Assembly: GCA_951812925.1 (NCBI GenBank)
Contig: OX638370.1
Span: 2,938,001-3,002,000 of the forward strand
Origin: Calliopum simillimum
Taxonomy: Eukaryota; Arthropoda; Insecta; Diptera; Lauxaniidae
DNA: 64,000 nucleotides
Direction: 5' to 3'
The notes under the pieces are model-generated. The model was not told the DNA's origin, made no database searches, and saw only the letters and a list, made by a program, of their open reading frames with translations. Positions 34,461 to 47,726 of the stretch are shown one piece after another (within the stretch, counting starts at the first letter, position 1; every line of letters begins with the position of its first letter). Made by a program: the position numbers and the translations under genes.

Positions 34461-37374
34461 AAATCCTTAGTTTAATTAATAATAATAATTTCATGTGCTT
34501 GAGACGGCTTTTTTTAAAAAATAATAATATATTTTAGCAAGAAACTACGAAATGATCAGCTACTTATATATAAATAAAAAAAAGATGCATAATAATAAGC
34601 ATTTTATACGAAGCGATGATTTGTAGGACGAAAACGCGGCTCCTCAACTTTCCTGCTCACAGGTCAGAGAGATGGAAGATAAGATGACTTCTGTCTGAAC
34701 AACCGCGAGCGGGAAGTTTATACCACAACGTGATTGTGTGGCTTACAAAAAAAATTATCCAGATAGCACTGCTGTTCTTCAACCAAGAAACACTTTTTCA
34801 AGAACAATTTTTACGACTATTTCAACATTTTGTGACTTTTTTTATTGTGCAGTTTTTTTGATACACTTTTTTTCTCTAAAAAGCCCGTATTTGAAATAAA
34901 TAAATTGAAAATAAGTAACTTCGCCGCCTTTGAGAAAATTATAAAAAATATGTGTGCACTCTCCTCATGTCTAGAAGCTTTATCTCAGAAAAAAATTGGG
35001 GTAATCGATATTGATTCAAAAGTTATTTACAATATAGGCAATGCGTGCATTTTCAAAATTTTTTGACTTTCTCAACCCTAGCCCTGACATGTTAACTGTA
35101 TTTTAGCTTGATTCCTATAAATGCAAAATTGACAGTTCGATGATAAGTATGAGTGAAATTTTTTAAGTATTTTACGTCTGTAAACTATGAATGTTTTACA
35201 AAATCATAAAATGCCGCTAAAATCAAAGAGTTCCCTATTTTTAAAATATATCATGAGCAAAGTATAATATTTGTGCGTTGTTTGGCACAAGGACTTTAAA
35301 GCTTAAAATTTTGTTACAAAGTTGCGAATGTACATTTTTATAGACTCTATATATATGCATATGTCTACATTTAAGTTCTTACAGTGAGGATTTGGTATAA
35401 AATAATATCTTTGCAGCTTATTTTGAACATATTTTCAGGCACATATACATACACAGTGAAAAACGCCAACGAATACAAATACAAAACTTTCAACGCGTTC
35501 ACACTTTTCAAGTGTGCGCAATGAGCTTAAAATGTCAACTGTCACAATGACACACAGTAACAGCAACAACATCAACAAGAACAACAACTCTGTGGGCAAA
35601 AAAAAAACAACAACAACAACTTAAATGCAGTAACAAGAATACAATAAAAAGTGTTGCCAACTACTGGAAAATTTTTAACACCCACAAAAGAGGATAAAAT
35701 GTAGTTGAATTTGTGTTGTTGAGCAACAAAACAAAACAAAACAGAAGATAAACGAACTCTACTTCAAAACGCAAAAGGATGCTGCTGGATAATGTTCTTT
35801 TGTAGCATTTAGTGTTGCAAGTCCTTCCTCCGTTTGTATGTTTTTTGTTGTTTCTGTTGTTGTATTTACACTGTTGACATCTATTTGTACGCGAATGTAC
35901 TCGCTCGCTAGTGTGTTTAATTGTAGCGCGAATTCGTGCACATAAACGTTAGCAGCATTTTTCGCTGAGAACAATTCACGCTTTTGTTGACTTTTCGTTG
36001 GTGTTAAAATGGTCTTCATGTATTTGTTGTTGTTGTTGTTTATTTTTTGTCACACAACTGCAATTGCAAAGCAAAACATAAAGCGTATTCTATGAGCATT
36101 TACTTAATTGCTGTTTTAAACTTTGCACTAAAGCATTTTGCGTTAATATGACACTAGGGAAATTTTAAACAACATTGCAAAAATAACAAAATTTTATTTT
36201 TATAGCATGAAATAATATTTTTGTTAACCAGAGTGCATTAAAAAAAAATTTCCCAAAAATATTCCGAAAGGGAAATTTTTCATACATGCTTAAAAATTTT
36301 ATTTTCTAGTGGATTATTATACAAAAAGCATAAAAATACGTTTTTAAAAAATTTCCCAAGAGGGAATTTTTTCGATGACTACAAATCAATGCAGATAATT
36401 TGTTTTTCTGAACGTATACATTTAACTAACGAAAAGTAAATAATTTTACAAAAATTAAACAAAATCAACTGCTTGAATTTAATATTCCGCCCTCTGCGCA
36501 CAATTTATAGCAATACTTTATAACACCCAGAATAATCCTGTAAGCTAACATTACGTCTGCCCGAAATCTCAAACTAATTTAACGAAATTATTGTCAACGC
36601 CTGTTCATCATCATCTTTATGAATCGCCAAATGTGCGTTTGAATCCTTTTGTGTCCAAATGGCTGCAATAGCAGTTATTCAGTGATAGTAAGTAGTTACT
36701 CATAGACTTGATGTGCTCATTATTTGCTGCCATTCCGTCAGCCATTCATTCGTCCATTCATTCTTTATGTTCGCTCACCCTTTTTTGCTTTTCATGTTTT
36801 AAGTATACACACAAACACACAGTTTTTCATCAGGCGTTGTGTGCTCAATGGCTGCTACTGCCGCTGCCTTAGTGGGTGGTGTCCTTTTTAACACCCACTT
36901 GATGACATCAGTTCTATCATCACACGCACACACACTCATACATTGCATAAACTCAGCTCAGCTCAATTCGGTACGGCTAAAATTCCCATACACTGAGTGC
37001 GACATTTTGACATGCGACACTCCATTAGCACAAATACTTGAGTTCAAAATTTTACATATTTCCATTTTATTTTCATCACAGTACAGAATGTACAATGCAT
37101 GGATATCGCAAGCAAAAAGATTTCAAAATTGAAATGAAATACTACAAGTTATAGATGCGAGTTGAGAGACACATAATACAGAATACAATAAACGTTTAGC
37201 GAAACCCAAAGCAAGAACAATTTTAAGCAAGGAATATCTTTTGTGCATCTTTTTTCCATACAAAATTAGTTCTATTTCATTTGGAGAAAATGTGCCTATT
37301 TGTGGACATAAGTTTTTCCATTTAAAATGTCCCGGAGTTCAAAACTATGTTTAAATTCAGAATTTAATAGTTAA
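34461..37374. other. AT-rich non-coding DNA
   Basis: CAA-type triplet runs at ~35575-35620, GTT run at ~36022-36040, AC-type runs near 36805 and 36920, and several GGGAAATTTT/AAAATTTCCC-type short inverted motifs at 36157-36370. No gene recognised; the frame at 36839-37132 has no recognisable domain. Confidence 0.5.
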
Positions 37375-38235
37375 TATAAATACTTAACAAAAGCTTCCAT
37401 TTGAGTAGATTGAAAAAAAAAAAAAATTTCTTAATATTTTACAAAGAATTTATAACATAAAGAGTTAAAAAGTCATTCTTCCTGCTGTCTCAGTCCCAGT
37501 GAACATAATTTGCTGGTTTTGCATATAACGTTATTTTTTAAAAAAAAAAACTTATGCGACATTGTTTGTATATATATTTCGGCTACTGTTTTTCTGTATT
37601 AACTTTTCGAAAAAAATTTTTATATTGAATTGACATATATACTCGTAGAAGTTGGTCCCTCATTTTAGACCATCTTCGCTCAGTTTTTCTTATTCCAACA
37701 GTTAATTTTTAAAGTATTGACCTAAAAGAGAACGAAAAGTGAAGAGAAACAAGAGACTTAGTTCTTTTTCAGCTCAGTCAGTTTTGGTTTCGATAATGAG
37801 TGTTAGGGCTTGTCATTCTCCCTGTAAAAGACGCTTCAGACTATCTGAGAAGTCATACAGGAACTCTTATGAGTTGTCAATTGTGGCAACTCTGATAGTC
37901 TGAATGTAAATTTATTACACAAATGATTTATCAGAAGAAAACTCATATGAGTTATTTTGGCATTAGATTTGAATCTATTTGAAAAGAGAAGTCATAGGAG
38001 TTTTCAAATTTTTAAATTTTTTTTGAAAAATAAAAAATTATAACAATTTCAGCAATATAAACTAAAAACAATAAAAAATTGACAGTCAGAGAAAAAAACA
38101 TACAGAAAAACACAACAAAACGCATAAGACTTCTCAGAAAGTCTGAAGTGCCTTTAAGTTTTTTATATAACTATACAAATTCCTTTACGTTTACATAATT
38201 AAATTAGTAAACAATAATATGAGATGTCCACTAAA
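37375..38235 (+). repeat. dispersed repeat, copy 1, interrupted by a MITE
   Basis: Homologous to 62365-62945 in the same orientation, outside the inserted 37827-38154. Shared landmarks are AAAAGTCATTCT, GACATTGTTTGTAT, ATTGACATA and AGTCAGTTTTGGTTT. Divergence is considerable. Confidence 0.72.
37827..38154. mobile_element. TA-flanked MITE, 328 bp, inserted in a dispersed repeat
   Basis: The termini are inverted: left AAAGACGCTTCAGACTATC, right (reversed) AAGGCACTTCAGACTTTC, both continuing TGAGAAGTC. TA lies on each side (37825-37826, 38155-38156). The related repeat at 62845-62875 lacks the element and reads straight across, giving an empty-site comparison. The interior repeats the AAGTCATA/ATGAGTT theme. 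No coding capacity. Confidence 0.8.
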
Positions 38236-39435
38236 AAATTTTACCAGAAACCAGACTATACTTTTCCGATTTATTTTGACGTGCTGAATCCAAATCCGGG
38301 GTCAGAATTGCTCTATTGGCTCAGGTTTCCGAGATATTCTAACCTGAAAGTGCTAAAACACTGTTTTGGCCTATATTTACGCTTATATATCATCGCCTAT
38401 CGATTTTTACTCCAATACCTGTATACATCATCATAAAGTATGACTCTTAATCTTTTAAATGCCGTTGAGTTGGCACAAGCATGCTTTTTTTTTCACTGAG
38501 ATATGCCACTTTGTCATTCTCTCGTACAGTAATTCTCCCGTCAAATTTACTCCGGGAGAATGGTTCTCTTACGAGACATTGTAGTTTATAAAAAAACGAG
38601 AACACTGCTCAGGCAAAAATTTTATTATTTCAGTGGAACCTAGCGTTCAGGCATCTTGGAGAAATTTAAGTACCGATTATTGCCTCCACGTAAAATTTCA
38701 TAAGAATTTGACTTTCCCTCTCCCACTGTAACTCTTACAGCAGTGTGATGTTCTTGCGATGAGAGCGGACTGTTGGACGTTTGTGAATGCGTTTGTTGAC
38801 AAATGCCAATTCATCTTAGTTTTGTCATGACCTTCCTGCGCTTACACCGCAAGTATTAAAATGGAGTACTTCCCCACTACCCCCCATTCCAAACAACAGC
38901 ACAAATGAAGTGACTCACAACGATTTTGGCCCTGCAGCTGTTTAAAATTTTGTATTGGACTACATGCTGAGTTCGACGAGTTGGGGGAGTGGGAGGGGGA
39001 ATAATCATTTTTTCTCGTTTTTTTCTTCTTCTTTCTTTTCTATTTGCCGCTGCTGCTTTGGTGGGTGCTTTGCTTGTTTAATACGAAATTTCACTCTATT
39101 GTAAATGTCCTTTGGCGTCTGCTTGGCGCCAAAAATACTTGTTACGCATAACACAGACAGTCGCACACATATACACACGTACAAGTTGGCAGGCATACAC
39201 ACACACAGACACAGAGTCGCATGCATTGAGAAAGTGGCATAAAAATCCGCACACGTTCTGTGGCTAAAAATGTGAATTTTTAATTTTGTTGGTGCTTAGA
39301 AAAAATATGATATCCTTTTGAATATTTAAAGTAGCGATATATGTATTGTGTTGTAGACATTTAAGTGACTTGAATTTTAAAATGAGGGGAAGCAATTTTC
39401 AATTTAAGTTTATTGAAAATTCTTAAATTTTACTT
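38236..39435. other. non-coding DNA, partly GC-elevated
   Basis: A small inverted motif at ~38516-38574 (TCTCGTA/TACGAGA around TTCTCCCG/CGGGAGAA). AC-type simple sequence near 39165-39210. No gene recognised. Confidence 0.45.
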
Positions 39436-39529
39436 AGCGCCTAAAAGCACACAATAGAACATTGCGAATTTTTCTTTAAATGTGAAATGATGTTACTTGC
39501 AGTTTTTTTGTTGGTTAGTTTTAGGCGCT
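39436..39529. repeat. small palindromic element, copy 3 of GCGCCTAAAA family
   Basis: Left AGCGCCTAAAA and right TTTTAGGCGCT, about 94 bp apart end to end, like 353-445 and 52495-52575. Confidence 0.5.
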
Positions 39530-41387
39530 GTTTGTATTTTGTATTGAGGCTGTTAGGTACATTGGGAAATTCAATACAAAATATCAATAATGTTGTCTAC
39601 ACTCACTCCCAAGCAACTCAACCCACTAACTATTGGAGAGCGTCATTTGAAAACACCAAACTTAAGTGCTGTAATGCTGGTAAATGAATGAGTGGTGCTG
39701 CGAAATTTTGCGTTTCCTTGGTTAATTTGCATTTGTTGTTGTTGTTGTCATGTAGTTGGGCCACTTGTGGCCATCTTTTGGAAAGCAAACTGTTAGTTGT
39801 GGTTTCAAATTTGCGTTGTAAATGTTGTTGTATTAATTAGCTGTGGTTTCAATTATGTTTATGTTAATTGTTTATTAGCAATTTGGTGGCATTAATTCCA
39901 TGCTTCTGAATTTAATTTTCAGTAAATTTTGATTTTTAGTCAAAATATATGAAAACAGTCAGAGGTTTATTGTCATTGTATTGTAAAGTGTGAGGTTTTA
40001 TGGTGAAAAGTTACATGAAACTTAAGATGCCAGTCCAAAAAAGAATTTTTTTCAATTCGTATAATTTTTTTTTACCAATTCAACTGAGTATAAATCGACT
40101 CAAATTTTTGGAGCATTTTATAAGAATACAAATGATAAATTAAAAATAAAGAAAATTGAATGAAATGTGACAGTTAAAATTTCACTGAAGGACATTTTGT
40201 CAAATCCTTAAGACTTAATGATGAGCTTGCTGCCGAGGAAAAAGAGTAAAATTCTAATTATTTTTGACTGCCAAAAAATTTTCATCAGATAGAGTAACAA
40301 ACAAACAAACAAACAGTTAAAGAAGCGAAGGGCAAAATGAAAAGAAAAACGTTTATTATTTCAACAGCAGCAGCAGCGCAAAATAAAACCCACAAAAATG
40401 TGGTAAACGTCACACTGTCCACTTTGGGCCACAATCACACAGATGACGCACAAACACAAGCAAAACACTGAGAAAAAAATTAATATGTAGAAACCAGAGA
40501 AAAGGATAATACGGAGAAGAGAAGCAGATAATAAAGCAGACTAACAAAAGGATCAGCAAGAGCTTTCGCAGCAGCTTTAAGCCAAAAAATGTAAAAACCA
40601 CATTTTTTTTCTAAATTTTAAGTGACCAAGGTCTAAAGCCATCAAGTAAGATAAAAGCTGAAGTTGGGCGATTCCATCAGTGAGCATTGCTGCATTTGAC
40701 AAATGTGCAGCAAATAGCGTACTTCGCGAAAATGTGATATTTTAGAGCTTTTTATCAAATGCTGTATGCTACAAAACGGTTTGCTTAGTGAAACAGGAGA
40801 ATAATGCATTTCTGTCTTAAAAAATTCTTAAAAATTATTTTTCTTTCATCTCATGGAATGTCACCTTTAAAGCGAAATCCAGTTGAGAACGAAAACTAAA
40901 ACCCTTGCCAAAAATTTGATTCTCGTTTTTTTTCTTTACAAAGCATGCCAATGCTATGTTGAGTTTTTTTTTCGTGATATTAACTTTTACTTCAAATTTT
41001 ATGCCTCAAATATGTTTTTGTTTCCTTTTAATGCTTTCATGAAAAAAAGGTATTTTTTCTTTTGATATTTTTCAGTATTTTAATTCAAAAAAAAAAAGAA
41101 AAATACCAGCGATTTTCACATTAAATCTGCAGCTGCCCTCACGCTTGCACTGGCTGACTGGCTGGCTGGCACAACACTCGACAGAGAGTTCATTTTAATT
41201 TCTCAGATAAAAAAATTTTCAACTGGTATTAAAAAGTTTTAATTAACATCACTGTAGTGTTGTGTGGAGGGACTAAAATGCAAATGATAGCCACTGAGAG
41301 ACGGGAACAAAAAGTAGCAATTTGTTGAAAGACAAAAAAAGGCAACAAAAATTACAAGCGAATGTTTTAACTTCTTTATGAAATGCA
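39530..41387. other. AT-rich non-coding DNA
   Basis: GTT run at ~39735-39750, CAAA run at ~40300-40315, CAG run at ~40363-40377. No gene recognised. Confidence 0.5.
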
Positions 41388-41960
41388 TCCTTGCAGACAC
41401 ATTGGTTAAGATTTTGATTGAATATTAAGAATTAAACTTTCATATTTAAAAAAAAAAAAAATTATTAAGGTTACGGTTTTTTTCCGAGGTTCCAACAAAA
41501 AATTAACATTTTAAGAATTTTTCCCAACATGACGTATGAGTGATTTATATTTTATTTCAAGTGTATTTACCATATGCCTCAGCGGCCACTGACTAAACTT
41601 GAAATATTTTTGAATCACTTTTAAAACAACCAAATAAATATGCTCTGTGTGTTCTAAGTTATATCGTTCGAATACTATCCTTGCAGACACATTGAAAGAT
41701 TTTGATTGAATATTAAGAATCAGACACTCACATTTTTTAATTTCTTCTTAAAGGTCCTATTTTTCTGATATTGTGTCAAAAATTAAGATTTTAGCAACTT
41801 TTTCCAACATGACGTATGAGTGATTTATATTTTACTTTGAGTGTATTCACCATTTACATTAGCGGCCACCGATTAAACTTAAAATACCTTTGAACTGCTT
41901 AAAAAACAACAAAATAAAAATGCGCTGTGAGTTCTAAGGTGTATCGCTTGGTTGCTATAG
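41388..41960. repeat. 290-bp direct tandem duplication
   Basis: Two units start TCCTTGCAGACACATTG at 41388 and 41678. They share GATTTTGATTGAATATTAAG, CCAACATGACGTATGAGTG and AGCGGCCACxGA. Identity is high in blocks, with indels between. Confidence 0.85.
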
Positions 41961-43619
41961 CAAATGAAACTTTAAAGTGAACAGTACAAATGTCCTAAAA
42001 ATTAATTTTTCTAATTTTAAGCGACGGATTTTTGAGAATTACTTGCAATATGAAGTTTTTAAAAAACTCAATTTCTTTTAATGTTATATAACTGAAGTGT
42101 ATGTAAATAGCAGAAACTGTGAAAAAAAGTAACTTACGCTTACATGCAGCGCAGTATATTTCTAATCGCCACATGCTAAGCTTTCATACTGTCACATAAT
42201 TTTCTGTAAATTTAAGGCAACGCGAAAATAAAGAAAAAACAAAGTAGTTATAATAATCAACGCAAAAATTGCATCATGGCGTCTCAGAGACGAGAACAAC
42301 AAAAAAACAAATCCCGACAATTTAGATACCGTTGTCATACTACATACATACATGCGTATATAGTACCCGGCCACATATATTGCTTTAAGGAAAAAATGTT
42401 GTCATTTCAGGCATAAACCTAGCGAGGATAAGAGTCCTGATGAATTGTTATTCGTTTAAAAAAATTGTCCAGCTAAGCTTTCAAGTATTTTTTTCACTCA
42501 AACATCATTGTTTATTTGAAATTAATTGCTCAGGCCATTGCAAGTTTTATTTTTTCCTGATTTGTGTTTTTTTTTTGTTGTAGTTCTCAACTACTTTATG
42601 AAAATTTTTCATTATATAAGTTAGCTTATAATTGAAAAATTACTGGGTATTTACGATACCAAGATTATTTAAGAATTTGGAAGGTATTGGAGCGATATAA
42701 ACCATCTTGTTAAATAGATGCGTTTAGTTGTCAATATATAGTATGTAAAAAGTGCTTTATAGTTTTACTCAGAACTTCAAAACACAAGCATGTCGTGCAA
42801 TCCCTAGTGGGTTAAAGGAAATGCTATTATGGTAGTTTCTCTGCACTGCATTATATATCGGAAATAAAATTTTCCTATGCTTCCTCATTATGCGTAATAT
42901 GTATTATTTAGTTTACTTTGAATGATTTTACATGGCCCAGTCCTGATGCCACCATTTATATTACTTCTACTTACGTTGTATTTTAAGTTAATTTTTGTAC
43001 TTTCATAAAAGCAAATTTTTTTTACCAGGCAGTCTTTTTCTATACTCTGCTAAATTTTACTAAAAAAAAACTACTACTTACTCTACGCTTGCTCTTGCTA
43101 CACACTAAGTGTACACACTGCAAAAGTCAAATGCTCTGCGCGCAAACCCTGCATCAAACAGAAATTGAGCAGAGCACAGCGCGACCGCCGGGTTAAGTGA
43201 AAATATTCATTAAGCCAATGTAAAGATGTTAAATTAAATGAGTAAAGAATACACAGCGAAACAGCACAAGCAACAGCAGCAGCATGAAAGCAAAATGTAT
43301 GCAGCGCTCTTCAGTTACTAAAGACGGTGGGACGTAAATTACTCTTAGGTGCTTTGAGCGTTGGGCAGGATACAAAGGAAGAAAAAAAAAAGGAAAAATA
43401 GTACACAACACCGTAGGCGTGTTTTACGTGGTACAACGTAAAAACATTTAGTTATGTTTGTTTATTGCCTGCTATTTGTTTGTGTTTGCTTGTGTGCGCC
43501 AATGTTTGTGGTAAACAAGGTCACATTGTAGTATAGCCAATTTAATGCGTGTCACCCTAATCTACGCTGCAGTGAACATATTCTGATATGAATAGTATCG
43601 ATATGTTGATATCGAAAAG
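41961..43619. other. AT-rich non-coding DNA
   Basis: No gene or known element recognised. A less AT-rich stretch at ~43080-43200 contains GCAGAGCACAGCGCGACC. Confidence 0.5.
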
Positions 43620-44480
43620 TGTTGATAAAGTCAAAAAAAGATGACAAAGTCAGAATAAAAGTGAAAAAGTCGAAAAAATAATGATGTATGATGAAAAAGT
43701 GGCAAAATAATGAAAAATTATGAGAAAATCGAAAAATTATGAGAAATTCGAAAAATTATGAAAAAGTCGAAAAATTATGATTAAGGCGAAAATAAAGATA
43801 TATAATGAAAAAGTGGCAAAGTAATGAGATATTCGAAAAAACTTTGATTAAGTCGAAAAATAAAGCTATATGATGAAAAAGTGGAAAAATAATGAAAAAT
43901 AATGAGAAATTCGAAAAATTATGAGAAATTCGAAAAATTATGAGAAATTCGAAAAATTATGAAAAAGTCGAAAAACAAAGATATATGATAAAAAAAGTGT
44001 CAAATAATGAAAAATGAGAAATTCGAAAATTATGAGAAATTCGAAAAATTATGAGATATTCGAAAAATTATGAAAAAGTCGAAAAATAAAGATGTATGAT
44101 GAAAAAGTGGAAAAATAATGATAAATTATGAGAAAGTCGAAAAATTATGAGCATTCGAAAAATAATGACTGAGCCAAAAAATAATGATGTATGTTGAAAA
44201 AGTGGAAAAATAATGAAAAATTATTTGAAAATGGAAAAATAATGAATGAGCCGAAAAATAATGATATGTGATGAAAAAGTAGAAAAATAATGCAAAATTA
44301 TGAGAATGTCGAAAAATTATGAGAAATTCAAAAAATCATGAGAATTTGAAAAATAATAACTGAGCCGAAAAATAATGACGTGTGATGAAAAAGTGGTAAA
44401 ATTATGATAAAATCGAAAAATAATGAATAGTCCGAAAAAAATATATTTGACGAAAAAGTGAAAAAATAATGAAAAAGTTG
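43620..44480. repeat. minisatellite array 5, GTCGAAAAATTATGAGAAA type with higher-order structure
   Basis: The largest array (~860 bp). The 19-bp unit is organised into a longer repeat: blocks of TTCGAAAAATTATGAGAAA alternate with a variant GATxTATGATGAAAAAGTGG plus AAAAATAATGAAAAAT. The GATGAAAAAGTGG block recurs about every 110-130 bp (near 43688, 43808, 43874, 44097, 44190, 44270, 44383). Confidence 0.92.
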
Positions 44481-46739
44481 AGTCACACATACATATGGGG
44501 TAGTTCTTCAAGTATCGCTTTAATCACTTGCAACTTCTTCAAGATCTTTGTAAGTGACTTCCAAGAGAGTAAATGTTAACTGGGATTTCTAAATCTTAGC
44601 ACAAAATTGAGAAAATTTTTCGATACATTTCATATCGATAACACACATACACTAACACAGACTTCACCTTTACTGTGAATTTCCTGTTTCTTATTCAATT
44701 TCTTTGTGTCACTCAATGCAAACTTTATGCCATTTGGTAAATTCACTGTGGGTGTTGTAGGCGTACTAAGGGAGTTATTGTTTTTGTTGTTGTAGTTGTT
44801 GTAGTATCCTGCTGCTTTTGTTGTAATTGTTGTTGTTGTCGCTTAATAGGCAATTAAGTGTACACGATACAAAATAATTAAATTGGGCGACATTCATTCG
44901 CTGTTGCTGTGTTCATTCCATTCTCCTGCTGTTGTGGTTATTTCGCACTGTTACATTACATACATACATACAAACATACATACATATATACGTAGCATAG
45001 TCATGGCAGGAGGGAATATTAATGCTATTCTTTTGTTTTTGTTTTTGTAGTTTTTGTTGTCAACGTTGTTGTTGTTATTGTTACCATTGTATATGACCGC
45101 TATGAGCAGCATCTTATGGTTAGTGGCAAAGTAAGTGCTGAAAGCAGCTTCAAATAGACATTAAAAGCTTTTTTTATGATGTCTCTTCTTAAAGACCACA
45201 AAAATAAGAGAAGAAGCAGAAGAAAAAGGGGAGAAAGGAACCCAAAAATATTGGTGACAGCATTATGTCAGGCAATGGGTGGTATCTTTGTATATTGAAT
45301 TTTTGGTCAAATGTATTTAATGTTCTATTCATTTGGAAGCCTAAGAAAAAAAGAAGAAAAAACTATGCTCATGCGTTCTACAAATCAATATGGTATAAAA
45401 CTTCAAAAGATTAAGTTAATTTAATTGGTACATAAAGTGAGGCGTTTCTCATTATCTTAAGGCAGTACTTTGAATAGTTTTCATATTTCAAAAAATAATT
45501 CCAAAAAAGGTCGGCGTGATCGAAAAAGTTGTTGCGAATTATGACTGCAGAAGATAGTTTTAAAGTTATCATAACATAGATTTTTTGAAATGAATATGTC
45601 GCAAGATTAAAGCTCCAATATATCCTGTTTTTGCATTTTGTTGCTATGACGTGACTTGTGTCTTTATGTGAAAAAGCGGTTTTTAAGGTAACACAATAGT
45701 TGAAGGAATAAAAGTTGCATAACACCCAAGAAACTTCAAAGAAGTTAAACAAGAATTTAGTACGCCAAATGGTTTTGCTATTTGCAATTTTGCGCCACAG
45801 TAACATTGTGATAACTAGATAAATTTACCCCCTGATATGCTTAGTTTCTTTGAACATTTTCTTCTTTGCTCGCCTCCTCCACCAATATGACTTCGCCATA
45901 GGGCAGCAATCACTACTCAATCATGAACTCAATGTAAATTAAATAAAAATGAAATTTCTTTTTTCATTTACGCTTCACGCAGTAAACAAATAAAGTTGAT
46001 TGAAAATGACGCCTTTGGAGCAGTGATGATGATGTCCTGTGATGATAATGCTATTGTTTTTGTTGTTGTTTTTGCGCCAAAGAACATAGTAATTTTTAAA
46101 AAGCCACTTTGTCTTTGTCTTCATCCGGAATAGCTCGTATCATCCCGACACTATCGTTGTGTGAGAGAGCACACACATTAAAGTATTCATACTGATTTTG
46201 TCCATACTAAGTACATACACAGACAACACGTTACAATCTCAGCGTGACCACTAAAATTAAAGTGACCAAGAAAAGTTTTTTGCCTACATTTTGTAGATAT
46301 GTTCTTGCAGTGTTTTTTTTTTTTCTTTTTTATCTCTGCTGCTTTTGCTTTGCCAACTTCTTGCCCTCTAATTCAACTTTCTTTGGCTTTCCAAGTGAAT
46401 GCCTGTCAACAGAAATATTTTCCCCCAAATTAACTGTTAATGATGTTTTGGCGTTATAAAGCATATGTCCTGTTGTTGTTGTTACTCTGCAGTCCTTGTA
46501 CAATCTCACATTTGCTTTATTTTCTCTATTCAACATTTTAAGATAGCGCTCATTTAATACACGTTTATTCCTTCCAAATGACTTCCTTTTGGTTGTTTGT
46601 CGGGACTTTTTTCTTATATTTTCTAAGTGTTACACAGTAACTCTTTCTTGAAGTTTTTAAAAACTTAAAATTTTTTCGTTCTATAGCAAAAAGCTTAAAG
46701 TTTTTCTTGACTTATGTTTCCAAAGTCCGGAATTGTCGA
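44481..46739. other. AT-rich non-coding DNA with simple repeats
   Basis: GTT-type runs at ~44780-44840 and ~45060-45080, CATA run at 44958-44990. The 131-codon minus-strand frame at 45411-45806 and the two overlapping frames at 46244-46536 show no domain and are treated as chance. Confidence 0.45.
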
Positions 46740-47670
46740 AAATTGAAAATTTTTCTAGAGTTCTGCGTTTGTTGGGAACAGTTCTTGAGATTTTTCACAA
46801 AATTCGAAATAGTTCTGCAAACTTGAACCAAAAAGGAGGAGTTCTGATAACATTTTTGAGCTCAAAAGAAAGAGTTCTGGAGTTTGTTGAATTTTTAAAA
46901 ATTTTTTATTTATTTTTTGTAGTAAAAATTTTTTATATAAAAAGAGTTCCGATGAGAGTTCTGGAAGGTTTCTTGCACCATTTTTCCAAACTATTTTAGT
47001 TTTCACAAACGATTTCATCGGTTACTCAGAAAAAAATAAATTTATCTGAAAAGAGTTCTGATAAGAGTTCTGAATAGCGCTCGAATAGTTCCAAATGATC
47101 CAAATTGTTAAATATTTCAAAAAAATTTGTACTTTCCACTTTAAACAAAAATCAGAATAATTTTGATTTCTGTAAGTATTCGAAAAAAAAAATTTATCGT
47201 AGGAGTTTTGCTTAATTGCTGGGTAGCACTCGAAAAGTTCTATAGAAAATATTACTAACATTTTTCCAAAATATCCAGAGTTTTCATGTTAATCGCTAAA
47301 TAAAACTCCGTCGGTCATTCCGGAAAAACGCTTCTAAAGCAAATTTAAGGATTCCCTTAAGAACTTTTGGGCGCTACGATATTTTTGTTTTTTTTGAGGA
47401 CTTTCCTAAGATCTCTTCGAGCGTTATTCAGAACTCTAAGATCTTTTTGGGCGCTATTCGGAACTTTAATCAGAACTCCTCTACGATATATTTTTTTCTG
47501 AGTTCTTCCCAAAGAACTCTTCGAGAGTTAGTCAGAACTCTAAGGACTTTTTGAGCGTTCTACAGAACTCTAATCAGAACTCCTCTCAGATAGTTTTTTT
47601 TTTCTGAGTGACCGATGGAATAGGGATTTTCTGTGGACTCTTCTACCGTTATTCAGAACTCTATTTGGAA
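46740..47670. mobile_element. inverted-repeat element rich in GAGTTCTGA sub-repeats
   Basis: The left half carries repeated GAGTTCTGATAAGAGTTCTG-like strings; the right half carries the reverse complement (CAGAACTCTAATCAGAACTC). ATCGGTTACTCAGAAAAAAA at ~47018 pairs with the reverse of 47605-47623. Several GCGCTxxTxGGAAC/AGTTCCxAATAGCGC motifs add to the foldback potential. Boundaries are uncertain and no target duplication was identified. Confidence 0.65.
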
Positions 47671-47726
47671 GAAAGTTGTTGATGAAAATTTTGGCATAAC
47701 TTTTAAAAATAAAAGTTTGTTATAAA

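Noticed and set aside
45411..45806. 131-codon minus-strand frame
   Set aside because: AT-driven residue bias (F, Y, N, K, S), no domain, no splice sites; length is plausible by chance in 64 kb.
46244..46536. Opposed frames of 68-71 codons with somewhat protein-like residues
   Set aside because: Frames overlap on both strands without splice sites or recognisable domain.
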